From Salinivirga cyanobacteriivorans (lineage in GTDB: Bacteria > Bacteroidota > Bacteroidia > Bacteroidales > Salinivirgaceae): a stretch of DNA of 64,000 nucleotides. Position 1 is the first letter of the stretch. Each line of letters begins with the position of its first letter. Below, piece after piece: positions 46,663 through 55,700 of the stretch. The notes beneath the pieces were generated by a model. That model had not been told where the DNA came from and did no database searches. It saw only the letters and a list, made by a program, of their open reading frames with translations. Location: contig NZ_CP013118.1 of NCBI RefSeq assembly GCF_001443605.1, positions 1,809,501 to 1,873,500 of the forward strand, in the 5' to 3' direction. Position numbers and translations under genes: made by a program.

Positions 46663-47106
46663 ATGAAAAACGCGATCATCATAATTCTCACAGCTTTGCT
46701 CTCATTTACATTAATTGGTGAGGCACAAGGGCAATGTCGTAAATACACAAAAAAATCATGTGTGCCCAAACTTGATCCTTATATCTTTAACGGACAGGTA
46801 AACAGTGCGCTTCTCAACGAGGGAGATATTGCCGAGCTTATGCTAACATTTTATGCCGATCAGGAATACCGCGTGCTGGTTTGTGCCGAAGACCAGCTCG
46901 GTAATGTAAATTTCAAACTGAAAGATATCAACGACAAGGTATTATTTGATAACAGCAAACATGAAATGGCCAGCCTGTGGGATTTTACCTCCAACACAAC
47001 CCAACAAATTATTGTTGAATTAGAAATCCCGGAATCAGACGAAGCCGGCGAAAAATTAAAAAATGGCTGCGTTGCCATATTAGTTGGTTTTAAAGAAACG
47101 GAATAA
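46663..47106 (+). CDS. Small secreted protein of unknown function
   Basis: A 147-residue protein with a signal peptide from the ATG at 46663 (MKNAIIIILTALLSFTLIG, cleavage near EAQGQ). Another in-frame ATG 36 bases upstream would add a basic leader and is less likely. The mature part begins with a Cys-containing basic stretch (QCRKYTKKSCVP) and continues as a strand-rich domain (EGDIAELMLTFYADQEYRVL, IIVELEIPESDE). It probably acts in the periplasm or outside the cell. I do not recognise the family. It follows the lipoprotein gene and ends 19 bases before a strong terminator. Confidence 0.75.
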   Translation: MKNAIIIILTALLSFTLIGEAQGQCRKYTKKSCVPKLDPYIFNGQVNSALLNEGDIAELMLTFYADQEYRVLVCAEDQLGNVNFKLKDINDKVLFDNSKHEMASLWDFTSNTTQQIIVELEIPESDEAGEKLKNGCVAILVGFKETE

Positions 47107-47124
47107 AATATAAACTTTTTTATA

Positions 47125-47159
47125 AAAATGTCGTTCTACCTGAGAACGACATTTTTTTT
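47125..47159 (+). terminator. Strong Rho-independent terminator
   Basis: Arms of at least 11 bases (47126-47136 with 47143-47153) and a short loop, followed by eight T. It ends the lipoprotein/secreted-protein transcript and separates it from the riboswitch leader that starts about 70 bases later. Confidence 0.93.
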
Positions 47160-47230
47160 GCTCGTTAAAATAAATTACCATTTCTTTGCAAAAGTTTCAA
47201 TCTATTAATCGTACGAACGTTTTTAGATTG

Positions 47231-47324
47231 AGTTATAAAGAAGAGCGGAGAGAACAGGCTCGCAGATGCTCTGGCAACCGGCTAAAGCAAGGTGCCACAA
47301 CCTGCCCAAAAGGGAATTATAACT
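47231..47324 (+). ncRNA. SAM-I riboswitch (S-box) upstream of the methionine operon
   Basis: All parts of the SAM-I aptamer are visible. P1 is an exact 8-base pairing (47231-47238 AGTTATAA with 47317-47324). P2 is AGAGC/GCTCT (47242-47246 with 47268-47272). The core GGCAACC is at 47273-47279 and AAGGTGCCA at 47289-47297. P4 is CCC-AAAA-GGG (47305-47314). The pseudoknot CAGG (47255-47258) with CCTG (47301-47304) is present. The downstream genes synthesise methionine, the SAM precursor, so binding SAM is expected to lower their expression. No terminator directly follows P1; the regulatory part must lie in the 178 bases before the first gene. Confidence 0.94.
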
Positions 47325-47336
47325 AAAATGTAGATT

Positions 47337-47438
47337 ATGAAACGTATTTACAAATTACCCACACCATCCAAACTTAGATTTCAGGCTTTCACATTATGTT
47401 CTTCATGTTCGCATTGCATGCGAATGCGTAGCTGCTAA
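47337..47438 (+). CDS. Putative cysteine-rich leader peptide (33 codons)
   Basis: A short frame begins 12 bases after the riboswitch and ends 64 bases before the aspartate kinase gene. It reads MKRIYKLPTPSKLRFQAF followed by TLCSSCSHCMRMRSC, with Cys at 21, 24, 27 and 33 and Met at 28 and 30. These codons overlap the first arm of a hairpin that competes with another pairing further on. That placement is what a peptide-sensing attenuator would need; alternatively the peptide could bind metal through CxxCxxC. Whether it is translated is not shown. It is not a family I can name. Confidence 0.5.
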   Translation: MKRIYKLPTPSKLRFQAFTLCSSCSHCMRMRSC

Positions 47439-47480
47439 TTTCTGGCACCTAAATAACCCAGAAGGACGCTTTTACGCATT
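47408..47480 (+). promoter_or_regulatory. Mutually exclusive hairpins (candidate attenuator) before the methionine operon
   Basis: The segment AATGCGTA (47423-47430) can pair in two ways. Upstream, bases 47423-47428 pair with CGCATT (47410-47415) or, shifted, ATGCGAA (47418-47424) pairs with TTCGCAT (47408-47414). Downstream, AATGCGTA pairs over all 8 bases with TACGCATT (47473-47480), enclosing a second stem TTCTGG/CCAGAA (47440-47445 with 47458-47463). The downstream form ends in TTTTC and lies 22 bases from the aspartate kinase ATG, so it could affect transcription or ribosome access. The pairing is seen; the switch is inferred. Confidence 0.5.
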
Positions 47481-47502
47481 TTCAAACCTAAATATTCATG
47501 CT

Positions 47503-48666
47503 ATGCAAAATACAGAAGTCCACAAAATTGGTGGGTCGGTACTTAAAGACCCAGCTGAAACCAAAATAATAATCAATCGGTTAATCTACACTGACCCCGG
47601 AAAATTAGTTGTTGTTTCTGCCTTATTTGGGGTAACAGATCTAATAAACCGGGCCTGTAACAGCACGAAAACGCCGAAAAAACAAATTAAGGAATTAAGG
47701 AGTATTCATGATGGTTGGATAAACTTCCTCATTGAAGACGCAGACACAAGACAAAACTTAAAAAATAAAACCAATGACACAATAACCGAAATATCAGAGG
47801 AAATAGAACATTATACTGCAACAGAAAACCAGCATAAACTAGCCCTGATATTGAGTTATGGAGAAAGATTGTCTGCAATTATATTATCATCTGCGATAGA
47901 ACAATTTGTGAAAAGTTCATTGCAATGTCCAGGGGATTTTGACCTTAAAACAACCGGCGAGCCACTTTCATCCAGTTTTATCGATTTAAATGTGAGTAAA
48001 CTCAAGCGCAGCACTAATACCGATAAAATCACAATTGTACCGGGATTTTATGGTATTTCTGAAAAAGGAAACATCTGTCTGGTGGGCCGTGGAGGCTCAG
48101 ACTATAGTGCCGCGTTCATTGCTGCAAAACTCAATGCATCGAAACTAATTTTTTGGAAAGATACGCAGGGGGTACGCAGTGCAGATCCTAAATCTGTTGG
48201 CAAAACTCAGCTGGTGAAGCACCTGAACTTTAATGCCCTTAGTATTATGGAGCAAACCGGTGCTGCTATCATTCACCACAGGGTAACGCAGGAAATAAAA
48301 AATACCGACATTCAAATTCACTTCAATAATCCCAACACCCTGAACAACCCTGTGACCATTATACAAGGTTCAGGAAAAACTACCGAAAAACCCATTATTA
48401 TTACGACAGGCAACAAACAACATCTTGACAAATATTCAGGATCAGCATTAACCATATTATCAAGAAATATTCCGGCAGCACTCATTTTAGTGAGCCAGTG
48501 GAATACAAGACACCCATCATCAAAAATTATAAATTATTCTGATCACCACATAAAAATAAGCGTCCGGGAAGGCTCAAGAACCACAGCAGCTCAATTTTTC
48601 CATAATGGCTTCTACGTTAATAAGGAAGCGCCTGCAAACATAATCCGAACTCCGCAAATAATCTAG
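47503..48666 (+). CDS. Aspartate kinase family protein of the methionine operon
   Basis: First step from aspartate towards homoserine, ATP-dependent phosphorylation of aspartate. The 387 residues show the amino-acid kinase fold: KIGGSVL at the N-terminus (usual form KFGGTS), LSYGERLSA, VPGFYG, GRGGSDYSAAFIAAKL and WKDTQGVRSADP (usual form TDVDGVxTADP). The C-terminal 90 residues may be a reduced ACT region with little visible conservation. It is shorter and more divergent than typical aspartate kinases, which fits a form dedicated to methionine and controlled by the SAM riboswitch upstream rather than by feedback. MetY follows after a 197-base leader. Confidence 0.85.
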   Translation: MQNTEVHKIGGSVLKDPAETKIIINRLIYTDPGKLVVVSALFGVTDLINRACNSTKTPKKQIKELRSIHDGWINFLIEDADTRQNLKNKTNDTITEISEEIEHYTATENQHKLALILSYGERLSAIILSSAIEQFVKSSLQCPGDFDLKTTGEPLSSSFIDLNVSKLKRSTNTDKITIVPGFYGISEKGNICLVGRGGSDYSAAFIAAKLNASKLIFWKDTQGVRSADPKSVGKTQLVKHLNFNALSIMEQTGAAIIHHRVTQEIKNTDIQIHFNNPNTLNNPVTIIQGSGKTTEKPIIITTGNKQHLDKYSGSALTILSRNIPAALILVSQWNTRHPSSKIINYSDHHIKISVREGSRTTAAQFFHNGFYVNKEAPANIIRTPQII

Positions 48667-48706
48667 TATGCCAATAAAAATCAAAATATATCAACCTTAC
48701 AGGGCA

Positions 48707-48747
48707 AGAGAGGCCGGAATTATGCCTGATAATCATACACCCTCTCT
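48707..48747 (+). promoter_or_regulatory. Structured leader element upstream of metY
   Basis: Arms AGAGAGG (48707-48713) and CCTCTCT (48741-48747) pair exactly and enclose an inner ATTAT/ATAAT stem. No T run follows. A second small stem-like sequence (GGTG...CACC near 48811-48835) lies closer to metY. It may be a processing or partial termination site within the operon. The remaining sequence of the 197-base gap shows nothing else I can name. Confidence 0.4.
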
Positions 48748-48863
48748 CATTTAACATAGATTAAAATCTCTGACAGCAACAGATAAGTAAAAACCACGCC
48801 TGGTGCTGAATGGGGAAGGTACACCCTAAACAAATCAATTGTAGGACAAAAAAAGAATAAACA

Positions 48864-50141
48864 ATGCATTTTCAAACAAAGCAAATACACTCAGGTTATA
48901 AAAAAGATGATAGTACTGGTGCACGGGTAACCCCCATATACCAATCCAATGCGTTTTATTTCAACGACTCAGAACATGCGAAACGACTATTCAGCCTTGA
49001 AGAAAGCGGAAATATATATAGTCGACTGGGTAACCCCACAAATGCCATTCTGGAATCGCGTATTGCTGACATGGAAAACGGGGCTGCTGCACTTGCGGTG
49101 GCATCGGGTCATGCAGCCCAGCTAATCACCGTTACAACCCTTGCCAAACAAGGCGACAATATCGTTACTGCTCCATTCTTGTATGGAGGCACGCATAACC
49201 AATTCAATGTCACATTCCGTAATTTTGGTATCGATGTAAGATTCACAAAAGACCTAGGTGCGAAATCATTTGAGTCGCTTATCGATGCAAACACAAAAGC
49301 CATTTACCTGGAGACGATAGGTAATCCATCATTCAGGATACCCGATTTTGAAAAGCTTGTAGAAGTTGCAAACAAGTATGAAATCCCGGTAGTTGTTGAC
49401 AATACCTTTGGAGCTGGCGGTCATTTCTGCAGACCAATAGATTATGGAGTGCACATAGTATTGCACTCTGCCACAAAATGGATTGGCGGCCATGGCACAA
49501 GTATGGGTGGAATCATTATCGACGGTGGTCAATTTGACTGGTCAAACGAACGATTCCCGCTACTTAACCAGCCTTCTCCTGGCTACCACGGGATTAATTT
49601 CAGTGAAACGTTCGGCGAATTAGCCTTTATTGCAAGAGCAAGGGCAGAACTTTTGAGAGATCTCGGTCCGGTTCAAAGTTCCTTTAACAGTTTTTTGCTC
49701 CTGCAAGGCCTTGAAACATTATCGCTAAGAGCCCAAAAACAGGCAGAAAATGCAAAAGAACTTGCTCAATACCTTAACAAACATGAACAAGTTAAAGACG
49801 TGTGCTATCCTGGACTGGAAAATCATCCTTCGCATAAAGAGGCTCAAAAATATCTGGATAACGGATATGGGGCAGTATTAAGTTTTACGGTAAACGGAGG
49901 CGCAAAATCTGCATCATTTATAATCGATCATTTAGAGCTCGCTGGCCATATGGCAAATGTAGGCGATAACAGAACACTTGTCATACAACCAGCAATTACT
50001 ACGCATCAACAGTTGACCCCGGAGCAGCAAAAAGCTGCAGGCGTGGAAGCTGCACAAATCAGAGTTTCGTGTGGTATTGAACATTCAGGAGATATTATAA
50101 ATGATTTCAAAAATGCACTTTTCAAACTTCAATCAAAATAG
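48864..50141 (+). CDS. metY: O-acetylhomoserine sulfhydrylase
   Basis: A PLP enzyme that makes homocysteine from O-acetylhomoserine and sulfide. The 425 residues are of the Cys/Met metabolism family: YSRLGNPTN, AVASGHAAQ, YGGTHNQFN (the GGT loop of MetY), VVDNTFGAGG, and the PLP lysine Lys205 in HSATKWIGGHG. The C-terminal IQPAITTHQQLTPEQQ and IRVSCGIEH segments are also typical. The length (about 425) and the Tyr/Asn pattern favour sulfhydrylase over cystathionine synthase, as does metX directly downstream (8-base gap). Confidence 0.93.
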   Translation: MHFQTKQIHSGYKKDDSTGARVTPIYQSNAFYFNDSEHAKRLFSLEESGNIYSRLGNPTNAILESRIADMENGAAALAVASGHAAQLITVTTLAKQGDNIVTAPFLYGGTHNQFNVTFRNFGIDVRFTKDLGAKSFESLIDANTKAIYLETIGNPSFRIPDFEKLVEVANKYEIPVVVDNTFGAGGHFCRPIDYGVHIVLHSATKWIGGHGTSMGGIIIDGGQFDWSNERFPLLNQPSPGYHGINFSETFGELAFIARARAELLRDLGPVQSSFNSFLLLQGLETLSLRAQKQAENAKELAQYLNKHEQVKDVCYPGLENHPSHKEAQKYLDNGYGAVLSFTVNGGAKSASFIIDHLELAGHMANVGDNRTLVIQPAITTHQQLTPEQQKAAGVEAAQIRVSCGIEHSGDIINDFKNALFKLQSK

Positions 50142-50149
50142 CAACAATA

Positions 50150-51160
50150 ATGGAACTAAATACAATAAATAAAGAGGTGGCAAAGCGTACGGAAAAAGTC
50201 ACACTTCGGCATTTCATAACAGAATCGGGAACAGAGCTCTCTGCAATTCGCATATTTTATCATTCATGGGGCAAGCTCAACTCCCGGGCCGATAATGTCA
50301 TTTGGATTTGCCATGGCCTCACTGCCGACAGCAATGCAGCAGCATGGTGGCCGGGACTGATTGGTCCCGGCAAAACCTTCGACACCAATAAATATTTTAT
50401 CATTTGCCCCAACACACCCGGTTCATGCTATGGCTCCTCTACACCAAAAGAGTTGAAATCAGCCGCAGATTTGCCAGATAAAATAAATTTAAAAATAACT
50501 GCACGCGATATCGCAAATATGTTCGACCTAATGACAGTGCAACTGGGTATTAAACAAATTCATATTTTGACCGGACCCTCAATCGGAGGTTTTCTTGCAT
50601 TAGAATGGGCTATCGCAAACACATTACCTGTAAAAAAACTGGCACTGGTAGCGACAAGCTATTATGCATCACCATGGAACATCGCAATTAATGAAACCCA
50701 GCGCATGGCCATTAATAGACAAAACAAAAAGGCAGGGCTTGCCACAGCAAGGGCTATTGCCATATTAAGTTACCGGTCGGCAGAGGCATACAATAGTACA
50801 CAACAAGGAAAAAATGAGACGAATGAATTCTATGCTGCAACCTACCAGCAATATCAGGGCGAAAAACTCGTAAAAAGATTCTCGCCTGATGCATATGAGT
50901 TTATGATTGACCTTTTCAACAGCCACGATGTATCGCGAAAAAATACTGATGCCCATGCAGCACTATCAAAAGTTAATATACCTGTGCTGGTTATTGGATT
51001 TACGCACGATAATTTGTTCCCGCCCCGGGAACAGCATCAACTGGCAGAAATGATACCCGGTGCAACATTGCAAATAATCGCGTCAGATTTTGGGCACGAC
51101 GCATTTCTGACAGAAAGCAGGAAGGTCTCTGCAATAATTAAGAACAAACTAAACATTTAA
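50150..51160 (+). CDS. metX: Homoserine O-acetyltransferase
   Basis: It acetylates homoserine with acetyl-CoA to supply MetY. The 336-residue alpha/beta-hydrolase-fold enzyme has the oxyanion region ICHGLTADSNAAAWWPGL, the NTPGSCYGSSTP segment, the nucleophile Ser144 in TGPSIGGFLALEWA (the family usually has GGSxGG), and the other triad residues Asp287 (THDNLFPP) and His316 (FGHDAFL). The lid domain is shorter than in many homologues. Gene order metY-metX-hom with 8- and 11-base gaps shows a single transcript. O-succinyl specificity is less likely given its partner. Confidence 0.92.
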   Translation: MELNTINKEVAKRTEKVTLRHFITESGTELSAIRIFYHSWGKLNSRADNVIWICHGLTADSNAAAWWPGLIGPGKTFDTNKYFIICPNTPGSCYGSSTPKELKSAADLPDKINLKITARDIANMFDLMTVQLGIKQIHILTGPSIGGFLALEWAIANTLPVKKLALVATSYYASPWNIAINETQRMAINRQNKKAGLATARAIAILSYRSAEAYNSTQQGKNETNEFYAATYQQYQGEKLVKRFSPDAYEFMIDLFNSHDVSRKNTDAHAALSKVNIPVLVIGFTHDNLFPPREQHQLAEMIPGATLQIIASDFGHDAFLTESRKVSAIIKNKLNI

Positions 51161-51171
51161 AAAACCAACAC

Positions 51172-52431
51172 ATGAAGCACAAAAAACTTAAAATAGGCAT
51201 TTTGGGATTTGGAACCGTAGGCCAATCACTCTATGAAGTTTTGCAAAAATCGCCGTCAACAAGCGCAGTTATAGAAAAAGTAGTAGCCAGAAACCCGAAT
51301 AAAAAAAGAAATATCGAGATTAAAAACCTCAGTTTCGACACGCGTGAAATTACAGAATCAACCGAGATTGACACTGTTGTTGAACTTATAAACGATGATA
51401 TTGAAGCATTTAAAATCTTAAAAACGGCATTTGAAAATGGGAAAAACGTTGTAAGCGGAAATAAAAAAATGATTGCTGAAAATCTGCAGAAAATCATCGA
51501 CCTGCAAAACCAAACAGGCCAAAGCATACTTTACGATGCCTCTGCATGTGGCAGCATACCAGTGATAAGAAACCTGGAAGAATACTATGACAACGACCTA
51601 CTCCAAAACATTACCGGAATTTTAAACGGATCATCAAACTACATACTCACGCAAATGTACCGGCATAATAAAAGTTATAACGAAGCCCTCACAGAAGCAC
51701 AGGAAAAAGGCTTCGCCGAACACGATCCTGTATTTGATGTAGATGGTTTCGATGCTATGTACAAACTTATTATACTTACATTACATGGTTTTGGAACAAT
51801 TGCAAAACCCAAAGATATTTTCTTCACCGGGATTTCTGGCATCTCAGAGAGTGACATTAGATTTGCCCGTGAAAAGGGATTAAAAATTAAGCTAATTGCA
51901 CATGCATGCAAAGTACCGGGCAATAAAGTCGCCCTCTTTGTGATGCCGGCATTTGTGGAGCAAAAAAACTATCTTTACAATGTAGACGACGAGTTCAATG
52001 GCGTAATCATTGAAGGTGATGCTTACGACAAACAATTAATGTTTGGCAAAGGCGCCGGCGGGCATCCCACAGGCTCTGCAGTATTGTCAGACATTTCGGC
52101 CCTGAGCCATCAGTACAAATATGAATACAAAAAGCTACACCTGCCGAAACCTCCCGGGGTGTCAGACGACATTCTCCTAAAATTATATTTCCGCTACGAA
52201 AAGCCTGAGACCATTGACATTCTACCACTGCAAACAATTGAGGAACAATATGTCGGACCTGCTTTTCACTACACCGTAGGCACAGTAAAGCTGGCTGATT
52301 TATTGATAAATAGTGAGAATTTACGTAAATTTGTTTCCTTTATGGCACTACGCAATATCAGCAAAGAAAGTATTATCACCCATTACGCAAATAAAAAGCA
52401 TTACCGGCAACAACTCATCCCGGTAGATTAG
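51172..52431 (+). CDS. Homoserine dehydrogenase
   Basis: It reduces aspartate semialdehyde to homoserine with NAD(P)H. The 419 residues show the Rossmann start ILGFGTVGQSLYEVL, VVSGNKKMIAENL, the SACGSIPVIRNLEEYY segment, the family signature GILNGSSNYILTQM, and catalytic residues in EHDPVFDVDGFDAMYKL. The last roughly 80 residues (PPGVSDDILLKLYFRYEKPE) may be a reduced ACT-like region. Homoserine dehydrogenase placed in the methionine operon directs homoserine to MetX. The gene ends shortly before a dispersed repeat and metH. Confidence 0.92.
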   Translation: MKHKKLKIGILGFGTVGQSLYEVLQKSPSTSAVIEKVVARNPNKKRNIEIKNLSFDTREITESTEIDTVVELINDDIEAFKILKTAFENGKNVVSGNKKMIAENLQKIIDLQNQTGQSILYDASACGSIPVIRNLEEYYDNDLLQNITGILNGSSNYILTQMYRHNKSYNEALTEAQEKGFAEHDPVFDVDGFDAMYKLIILTLHGFGTIAKPKDIFFTGISGISESDIRFAREKGLKIKLIAHACKVPGNKVALFVMPAFVEQKNYLYNVDDEFNGVIIEGDAYDKQLMFGKGAGGHPTGSAVLSDISALSHQYKYEYKKLHLPKPPGVSDDILLKLYFRYEKPETIDILPLQTIEEQYVGPAFHYTVGTVKLADLLINSENLRKFVSFMALRNISKESIITHYANKKHYRQQLIPVD

Positions 52432-52449
52432 CATTTAATGATATAACCT

Positions 52450-52715
52450 ATGAACCGAGCCATGACAAAAAACTCAACATACACTCGTATAATTATAATG
52501 AACCTAGAATTTCTTTTTGCCGGATATTTGGCTCATCATGGCGAGCTCTATCCGGCCCTTAGAATCAAAATTATAACCGGATGAAACCTCCATGACAAAG
52601 CTTTTGACACACACGCGCATGATTATTTGGAACTTTACAGGTAAAAAGCTTTAAAACAGGGAATAGGAGGTTCCATCCCGATTGGGATCGGGATAGGTAA
52701 TGACCTTTGAAAATT
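52450..52715 (+). repeat. Dispersed intergenic repeat, copy 3 (double copy upstream of metH)
   Basis: Two diverged modules in tandem, 131 bases apart, read towards metH. The first begins ATGAACCGAGCCATGAC (52450-52466) and contains the core ATCATGGCGAGCTC (52535-52548), held in the loop of an 8-base stem (52519-52526 with 52549-52556). The second begins ATGAAACCTCCATGAC (52581-52596) and ends with the CCCGAT...ATCGGG hairpin and AGGTAATGACCTTTGAAAA (to about 52713), 12-15 bases before the metH ATG. The same blocks occur at 30.3 and 44.7 kb. Confidence 0.75.
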
Positions 52716-52727
52716 AAAAATAAACAT

Positions 52728-55700
52728 ATGAACAACAAACCCAACATTTACGAAGCAGTAAAAAAACGCATTCTGGTGCTCGATGGCGCCATGGGTACAA
52801 TGCTGCAGGCATATAATTTTCAGGAAGAAGACTATCATCATGAATCGATACCCGAGAGCGGTGAAAATTACAAGGGAAACAATGAGTTACTCAACATTTC
52901 GCACCCTGAAGCCGTACTCGAAATACATAAAAAATACATTGAGGCCGGGGCTGACATCATTGAGACCAATACATTTAATGGTAATGCTATATCTCAGGCT
53001 GATTATGGACTCGAAGGAATGGTGCACCTCATCAATTATAATGCAGCCAAACTTGCCCGGGAAGCGGCTGATGAGCTTAGCACTCCCGACCGACCAAGAT
53101 TTGTAGCCGGCTCTATGGGCCCCACAAATCAAACAGCATCTTTATCGCCCGATGTGAGCAATCCGGGTTTTCGTAAAGTAAATTTCGACGACCTTTACGA
53201 AGCATACAAAGAGCAAGCTGCAGCATTGATTGAAGGTGGCGTAGATCTACTACTTATTGAAACGATTTTCGACACACTCAATGCAAAAGCTGCACTGTAT
53301 GCCATTGAAGAAGTGAATAAAGAGCAGGGTACCCAGGTGCCAATTATGGTTAGCGGAACAATTACAGATGCAAGCGGCCGAACACTCAGCGGACAAACGC
53401 TTAAGGCCTTTTACACATCAATGATGCACGGGAATATATTTTCATTTGGATTGAACTGTGCACTCGGCGCGGAACAGCTCACACCATACATCGAAGATTT
53501 ATCAAATTTATCTACTGTATACACAAGTGCACACCCCAATGCCGGCCTGCCAAATGAACTCGGCGAATACGACCAGTCTGCCAGGGAAATGGCCGATCTC
53601 ATTGAAATGTATCTGAGCAAAGGTTGGGTCAACATCATTGGTGGCTGCTGCGGGACAAGACCAGACCACGTTAAAGCTATTGCAGAAGTCGCCGAAAAAC
53701 ACAAACCGCGAAAAGCACCCGAATACAAACCTGTAACACGATTCAGTGGCCTTGAAATGCTGGAAATCACACCTGAATTAAATTTTGTAAATATTGGAGA
53801 ACGCACCAATGTAGCCGGATCCAAAAAATTTGCCAGGTTAATACGTGAAGAAAAACACGAGGAAGCATTAGATGTGGCCAGAAACCAGGTAGAAGGAGGC
53901 GCACAGGTTGTTGATGTATGTATGGACGATGCCATGCTTGATGACGAAGCTGCGATGGTAAAATTCCTGAACCTGATTGCAGCCGAACCAGATATTGCCA
54001 AGGTACCCATTATGATTGACTCTTCGCGGTGGAATGTGATTGAAGCTGGATTGAAATGTGTGCAGGGTAAATCTATTGTCAACTCCATTAGTCTGAAAGA
54101 TGGAGAAGAAGAATTTATAAGGCGGGCCAAAATGGTTAAGCAATATGGAGCAGCCGTGGTAGTGATGCTTTTTGACGAAACCGGCCAGGCAGATGTTTTT
54201 GAACGCAAAAAAAATATCGCGCAAAGATCCTATGATATATTAACACAAAAGGCTGACTTCCCGCCTGAAGATATCATCTTTGACCCTAATGTACTGGCTA
54301 TAGGCACCGGAATTAAGGAACATAATAACTATGCAATAGATTTTATAAAGGCCTGCAAGTGGATCACAGAAAATTTACCGCACGCCAAAATCAGTGGAGG
54401 AATAAGCAACCTCTCATTTAGCTTCAGGGGAAACAATACCGTGAGGGAAGCCATACACGCTGTTTTTCTCTATCATGCCATTAAAGCAGGACTCACCATG
54501 GGTATTGTGAACCCAAACCTGCTGCAGGTCTATAACGACATCGAACCTGATTTACTCACACTTACCGAAGACCTTGTACTTAACAAACGTGCCGATGCTA
54601 CTGAGCGTCTCATGATTTTTGCAGAAAATGTAAAAGACAAACAAGAAACAGAAGTACAAAAACAGAGCTGGCGAGAGAAAAAACTCGACGACAGGCTCGA
54701 ATATTGTCTGCTTAAAGGCATAGGCAACCACCTTGAAGAAGATCTTAAGGAAGCCATTGAAAAATACGACAAAGCTCTTGAAATTATTGAAGGTCCGCTC
54801 ATGAAAGGCATGAACACCGTTGGCGATTTATTTGGTGAAGGACGTATGTTCCTGCCACAGGTGGTAAAAACAGCCAGGGTGATGAAACAGGCTGTAGAGT
54901 ACCTGGAGCCAACAGTAAAAGCGCAGGAAGCTGCTGATGCCGAACCAAGAAAAAAAGGGAAATTACTCCTGGCAACAGTAAAAGGTGATGTGCACGACAT
55001 TGGTAAAAACATTGTACAGGTAGTGCTCGAATGCAACAGTTACGAAGTAATTGACATAGGTGTGATGGTACCTGCTGAAAAAATACTCGAGGAAGCACAC
55101 AACTACCAGGTCGACGCCATTGGCTTGAGTGGACTTATCACCCCTTCATTGGACGAAATGGTAGATGTAGCCAAAAAAATGGATGAATCAGGCTTCACAG
55201 TACCACTTCTAATAGGTGGCGCCACGACATCGGAATTGCATACCGCAGTAAAAATTGCCCCTGCATACAAACACAGCGTCGTGCATGTAAAAGATGCCTC
55301 GAGAAGTGTGGGTGTAGTTAAAAACTTGCTTGGCAGCAATAGCGAAGCGTTTGCCAATGAAATTAATGAAAAATACAATAAAATTCGCGACAAATATGAA
55401 AACCGTCACAAAGTAGAATTAAGAAGTATTGAAGAAGCCCGGGCCAATGCCATACAACTTGACTTTAGCGACGAAACCGTATATCAGCCAAAAGAAACAG
55501 GTGTAAAAGTCTTTGACAATGTAAAAATTGAAGATATCAGACCATATATGGACTGGACTTTCTATTTCGGGGCCTGGGATCTTAAAGGCCGCTACCCGGC
55601 CATTCTGGGCGATCCTGTCAATGGCCCTGAAGCACGCAAATTGCTTGACGACACCGAACAAATGCTCAACGAAATAGAGCTTAACCAGTGGTTAAAATGC

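Noticed and set aside
47328..47333. ATGTAG start-stop just after the riboswitch
   Set aside because: A minimal start-stop could stall ribosomes, but one occurrence of six bases carries no weight.
48668..48754. 28-codon frame between aspartate kinase and metY (MPIKIKIYQPYRAREAG...)
   Set aside because: It starts 2 bases after the kinase stop, but its composition shows no enrichment or pattern and it overlaps the stem at 48707-48747; too weak to call a gene.
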